Origin: Streptomyces sp. NBC_00376
Lineage (GTDB): Bacteria > Actinomycetota > Actinomycetes > Streptomycetales > Streptomycetaceae
Direction: 5' to 3'
DNA length: 64,000 bases
NCBI RefSeq assembly: GCF_036077095.1
Contig: NZ_CP107960.1
Coordinates: forward strand, 7,812,001 to 7,876,000
Part shown: positions 61,315-64,000 of the stretch, piece by piece
How the letters are laid out: each line of letters opens with the position of its first letter
Numbering within the stretch: position 1 is the stretch's first letter
Position numbers and translations under genes: made by a program
The notes under the pieces: generated by a model
The model's input: the letters and a program-made list of their open reading frames with translations, nothing else
What the model was told of the DNA's origin: nothing
Database searches by the model: none

Positions 61315-61767
61315 TCAGCGCTCCACGGCGATCCGGAAGACGGGGTGGTCCGGGCAGGCCGCCAGCAGTTCGGCGTCCGAGGACTTTGCGGTGATGCCCT
61401 GGAAGTAGTCGTTGACCTCCCAGCCCCACCGCTCCAGGTAGGTGCGGATGACCAGCGACTTCTGCTCGTCGTCCGGGATCTCCACGGCGGTGAAGGCCCG
61501 GACCTTCCGGCCCACCCGCAGCTCGCCGCCGCCCGCGGCCCGCATGTTGCGCACCCACTGGGAGTGGCCCCGGGCGGAGACGAGGTACTGCGCGCCCTCA
61601 TGCGTGTGGGGGTTCACGGGTATGCGCTGCAGCTGCCCGCTCTTGCGGCCGCGCACCGACATCTCGGCCGACCCGAACATGCTGACGCCGTGGCGGGCGA
61701 GCCAGCCGACGATGCCGTTCATCCGGACGTTGAGGGCGCTGCCGCGGAGGTAGTACGGCTGAGACAT
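61315..61767 (-). CDS. Nitroreductase-family deazaflavin (F420)-dependent oxidoreductase
   Basis: 150 residues, ATG 61767 with GGGGAG 5 nt upstream. Small split-barrel protein of the DDN/FDOR-A type: VGWLARHGVSMFGSAEMSVRGRKSGQLQRIPVNPHT binds the cofactor, and YFQGITAKSSDAELLAACPDHPVFRI closes the barrel. Uses reduced F420 to reduce nitro or quinone-like substrates; physiological substrate unknown. Divergent from a TetR gene, with two matching operators between. Confidence 0.9.
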   Translation of the reverse strand: MSQPYYLRGSALNVRMNGIVGWLARHGVSMFGSAEMSVRGRKSGQLQRIPVNPHTHEGAQYLVSARGHSQWVRNMRAAGGGELRVGRKVRAFTAVEIPDDEQKSLVIRTYLERWGWEVNDYFQGITAKSSDAELLAACPDHPVFRIAVER

Positions 61768-61786
61768 GGTGACTCCCCAAGGTTTT

Positions 61787-61854
61787 GAGAGCGGTGCTCT
61801 CGCTTGAGATCAGTGTGCACGGGACGGGTGCCCAAAAGCAAGAGCACTGCTCTC
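61787..61854. promoter_or_regulatory. Two TetR-type operators
   Basis: GAGAGCGGTGCTCTC (61787-61801) and AAGAGCACTGCTCTC (61840-61854) share AGAGC-N2-TGCTCTC, both near-perfect inverted repeats. They flank the promoter region between the divergent reductase and TetR genes, 53 bp apart, and probably bind the adjacent TetR protein. Confidence 0.6.
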
Positions 61855-61895
61855 ATTGTTGGTCGGTGCTCTGCTTCCGTGGCAGACTGCTGGCC

Positions 61896-62603
61896 ATGAG
61901 CACTGTCCGAGGAGCCAGGGAACGGGCCCGTATCGAGGTCACCGCCGCCATCAAGGACGAGGCGAGGAAACAGCTTGCGGCCGAGGGCGCCGCGAAGCTG
62001 TCGCTGCGCGCCGTCGCACGGGAGCTCGGCATGGCGTCGTCCGCCCTCTACCGCTACTTCCCCAGCCGGGACGAGCTGCTCACCGCCCTGATCGTCGACG
62101 CGTACGACTCCGTCGGTGCGGCCGCCGAGGCCGCCCACCGGGCCGCCGGCGCCGAGGCCGCCACCCACCTCGCCCGCTGGATCGCGGTCACCCGGGCCGT
62201 GCGCGACTGGGCCCTCGCCCACCCCCACGAATACGCCCTGATCTACGGCTCGCCCGTGCCCGGCTACACCGCACCGCAGGCGACGATCGGCCCCGCCTCC
62301 CGCGTCGGCCTCGTCCTGATCGCAGTGGTCGCGGACGCCCACCGCGCGGACGGACTGGCCCTGCCGACGCTCGCCGACGATCTGCGCGACGAGGCCGCGC
62401 GGATGGTCACCGAGTTCGCCCCGGGCCTTCCCCCGGAGGCCGCCACCCCGCTGATCGCCGCCTGGGCGCAGCTGTTCGGGCTGATCTCCTTCGAGATCTT
62501 CGGCCAGTTCAACCGGGTGGTGGAGGCCCGGGACGTCTTCTTCCGGGAAGCGGTCACCGAGATGGCCCGCGCGGTCGGCCTGCCCGTCGGCGGGAACGGC
62601 TGA
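61896..62603 (+). CDS. TetR-family transcriptional regulator
   Basis: 235 residues. N-terminal TetR helix-turn-helix (residues 10-58) with LSLRAVARELGMASSALYRYFPSRDELLTALI, and a ligand-binding helical C-domain (WIAVTRAVRDWALAHPHEYALIYGSPVPGYTAPQ). Divergent from the deazaflavin-dependent reductase, so the reductase and its own gene are the likely targets, induced by a small, probably hydrophobic or electrophilic ligand (inference). Confidence 0.93.
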   Translation: MSTVRGARERARIEVTAAIKDEARKQLAAEGAAKLSLRAVARELGMASSALYRYFPSRDELLTALIVDAYDSVGAAAEAAHRAAGAEAATHLARWIAVTRAVRDWALAHPHEYALIYGSPVPGYTAPQATIGPASRVGLVLIAVVADAHRADGLALPTLADDLRDEAARMVTEFAPGLPPEAATPLIAAWAQLFGLISFEIFGQFNRVVEARDVFFREAVTEMARAVGLPVGGNG

Positions 62604-62697
62604 GGGCTCTCCCGTACGACGTACTCCCCGGGGAGTACGGGTGAGCACCACGCCCGGCTGACGCCCCGGGCGCGGCCCGCGGTCTAGCGTGGCCGGC

Positions 62698-63960
62698 ATG
62701 GAAGAGCAGCGCTCACACGGAAGCGGCGGTGGTCCCCCCTGGGCGCACGGCGAGCCGCCGCGGTGGCTGACCGGGGCGCCGGGGTGGTCCACCACCCGGC
62801 TGGCCTGGCCGTCGACGATCCTGATCGGTGCCGTCGTCATGATCGGCTCGACCATCGCGGCCCGGGGGCAGATGGACGAGCGGGCCCCGCTGGACCTCTT
62901 CGCGCGGCTGCTGCTCTTCCTGTCCGTGGCCGTGCTCCTGGTGCGCCACCGCCACCCCGTGGTGGCCGTCTTCGGCAGCTCGGCCGCAGCGATGATCTAT
63001 CTGGTGGCCGGCTATCCGTACGGGCCGGTCTTCCTGGCCGTCGCCGTGGGCTGCTTCAGCGCCGTGGTCTCGGGGCACCGGCGGGCCGCCTGGTCCGCCG
63101 TCGGCATGGTGTGGCTGGGGCACGTCCTGGTGGCGCACTGGCTCTACCGGTGGCTGCCGCCCTCGGACGACCATCCCGCCGCCTGGGGACAGGAACTGGG
63201 CATCGCCGCCTGGGTGGTGGCCATCATCGCCGCCGCCGAGTTCGTACGCGTACGCCGTGAGCAGTGGGCGGACCGGCAGGCGGAACGGGAGGCGGCGGAG
63301 CAGCGCCGGGCCGATGAGGAACGGCTGCGGATGGCGCGCGAACTCCATGACGTCCTGGCCCACAGCATCTCCGTCATCAACGTCCAGTCGAGCGTGGGAC
63401 TCGCGCTGCTGGACTCCGATCCGGAGCAGGCGCGTGCGGCGCTGACCACCATCAAGGCGGCCAGCAAGGAGGCGCTGGGCGAGGTGCGTCAGGTGCTCGA
63501 CACCCTGCGCACCCCCGGAGACGCCCCCAGGGCCCCGGCCCCCGGACTCGACCGGCTCCCCGAACTCGTCGAACAGGCGGCGAGCACCGGACTGACCGTC
63601 ACCGTCGAGACCGAGGGCGAACGGCCGGCCGTGCCGCCCGGCGCGGACCTCGCCGCCTTCCGTATCGTGCAGGAGGCGCTGACCAACGTGGTCCGGCACT
63701 CCGGATCGCGTACCGCGCGGGTCCGGATCGGCTACGGGCCCGGCCGCATCCGGCTCAGTATCGACGACGAAGGACCCGCCACCGGCGGCGACGCCGGAGG
63801 CAGCGGCAACGGGCTGGCGGGAATGCGGGAGCGGGCCGCCGCGCTCGGTGGCACGATCGAGGCGGGCCCCCGGGCCGACGGCGGCTTCCGGGTGCGCGCC
63901 GAGCTTCCACTGCCGTCCGGTGCGCCCGGCACGGCGGCACACGAGGAGGAGACACCGTGA
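62698..63960 (+). CDS. NarL-type sensor histidine kinase
   Basis: 420 residues from ATG 62698; a TAGCGT -10 ending 7 nt upstream predicts a leaderless transcript. About five TM helices in residues 40-185, a short coiled linker rich in Arg and Glu (RREQWADRQAEREAAEQRRADEERL), HisKA_3 helix with phospho-acceptor His217 in MARELHDVLAHSISVINVQS, and a HATPase domain (FRIVQEALTNVVRHS; GNGLAGMRERAAALGG). Partners the response regulator that starts at its stop codon (GTGA overlap). Confidence 0.95.
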   Translation: MEEQRSHGSGGGPPWAHGEPPRWLTGAPGWSTTRLAWPSTILIGAVVMIGSTIAARGQMDERAPLDLFARLLLFLSVAVLLVRHRHPVVAVFGSSAAAMIYLVAGYPYGPVFLAVAVGCFSAVVSGHRRAAWSAVGMVWLGHVLVAHWLYRWLPPSDDHPAAWGQELGIAAWVVAIIAAAEFVRVRREQWADRQAEREAAEQRRADEERLRMARELHDVLAHSISVINVQSSVGLALLDSDPEQARAALTTIKAASKEALGEVRQVLDTLRTPGDAPRAPAPGLDRLPELVEQAASTGLTVTVETEGERPAVPPGADLAAFRIVQEALTNVVRHSGSRTARVRIGYGPGRIRLSIDDEGPATGGDAGGSGNGLAGMRERAAALGGTIEAGPRADGGFRVRAELPLPSGAPGTAAHEEETP

Positions 63961-64000
63961 TCCGCGTACTGCTCGCCGACGACCAGTCGCTGGTCCGGGC
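63957..64000 (+). CDS. Response regulator, N-terminal fragment at window edge
   Basis: 14 codons are visible: MIRVLLADDQSLVR, with the double acidic DD typical of receiver domains. The GTG overlaps the kinase stop (GTGA). It is the second NarL-type two-component pair in the window; the output domain lies outside. Confidence 0.85.
   Translation, partial: MIRVLLADDQSLVR

Noticed and set aside
1..64000. tRNA, rRNA and biosynthetic gene clusters
   Set aside because: No cloverleaf-like sequences with GGTTCGA arms outside coding regions, no ribosomal RNA stretches and no PKS, NRPS or terpene-synthase motifs were found by reading; a tRNA scan would be decisive.

Overview
The window is from a high-GC actinomycete, almost certainly Streptomyces. 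Codons end overwhelmingly in G or C, GTG and TTG starts are common, and several promoters place the start codon at or within a few bases of the expected transcription start (leaderless mRNAs). Typical Streptomyces families are present: a PknB-type kinase, NarL-type two-component pairs, BadF-type and ROK sugar kinases, a sugar ABC importer without its own ATPase, an F420/deazaflavin-type reductase, DUF305, LVIVD, DUF5134, DUF6421 and DUF6986. I saw no tRNA, rRNA, CRISPR array, prophage or PKS/NRPS cluster. It reads as ordinary chromosome with one small acquired-looking patch.

Layout. 1-3.2 kb: the start of a secreted M4 protease, a small membrane protein, a Ser/Thr kinase and an Lrp-type regulator, all on the minus strand. 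3.4-7.6 kb: four overlapping plus-strand genes (secreted hydrolase, membrane acyltransferase, sensor kinase, response regulator) forming one translationally coupled unit. 7.9-15 kb: a mannosyltransferase-like GT4 enzyme, a FUSC exporter preceded by a strong intrinsic terminator, a lactonase, a CbiX-like protein lacking its usual histidines, a GlcNAc-kinase-like protein and uracil-DNA glycosylase. 15-21 kb: a large secreted hydrolase, a BNR-repeat protein, a cupin with a LacI-like operator and a GNAT enzyme. 21.2-24.1 kb: an ene-reductase and an ArsR repressor that share an operator pattern, an internally deleted IS5-type transposase remnant, and an AT-richer lipoprotein-like gene.

24.2-31.6 kb: an FprA-type ferredoxin-NADP reductase, a divergent DUF305/LVIVD pair followed by seven 17-bp tandem repeats, an overlooked 59-residue protein, a HAD phosphatase, a PAP2 phosphatase, an M56 peptidase and a DUF5134 membrane protein. 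31.7-35.4 kb: two genes corresponding to the two halves of the plant Tm-1 protein, divergent from a MocR regulator. 35.4-42.2 kb: VOC, GNAT and glycerophosphodiesterase genes, then a DUF6421-SDR-threonine aldolase operon, a leaderless transglutaminase and a PlsC acyltransferase. 42.4-47 kb: a thioredoxin, a 26-residue leader peptide of the HVDLxRxxSAxC type ahead of a flavin reductase, etfBA with odd codon use, and a DUF6986 aldolase-like protein.

47-55.7 kb: a carbohydrate block with a LacI repressor, a ROK kinase, a secreted GH27 alpha-galactosidase and a binding protein with two permeases. It suggests extracellular release, import and phosphorylation of galactose-type sugars under LacI control. 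55.7-64 kb: an excalibur-domain protein, a kinase-Nudix fusion, a metallo-beta-lactamase-fold hydrolase, an M20 dipeptidase, a geranylgeranyl-reductase-type flavoprotein, a deazaflavin-type reductase divergent from its probable TetR repressor (two matching operators), and a second NarL-type two-component pair cut by the right edge.
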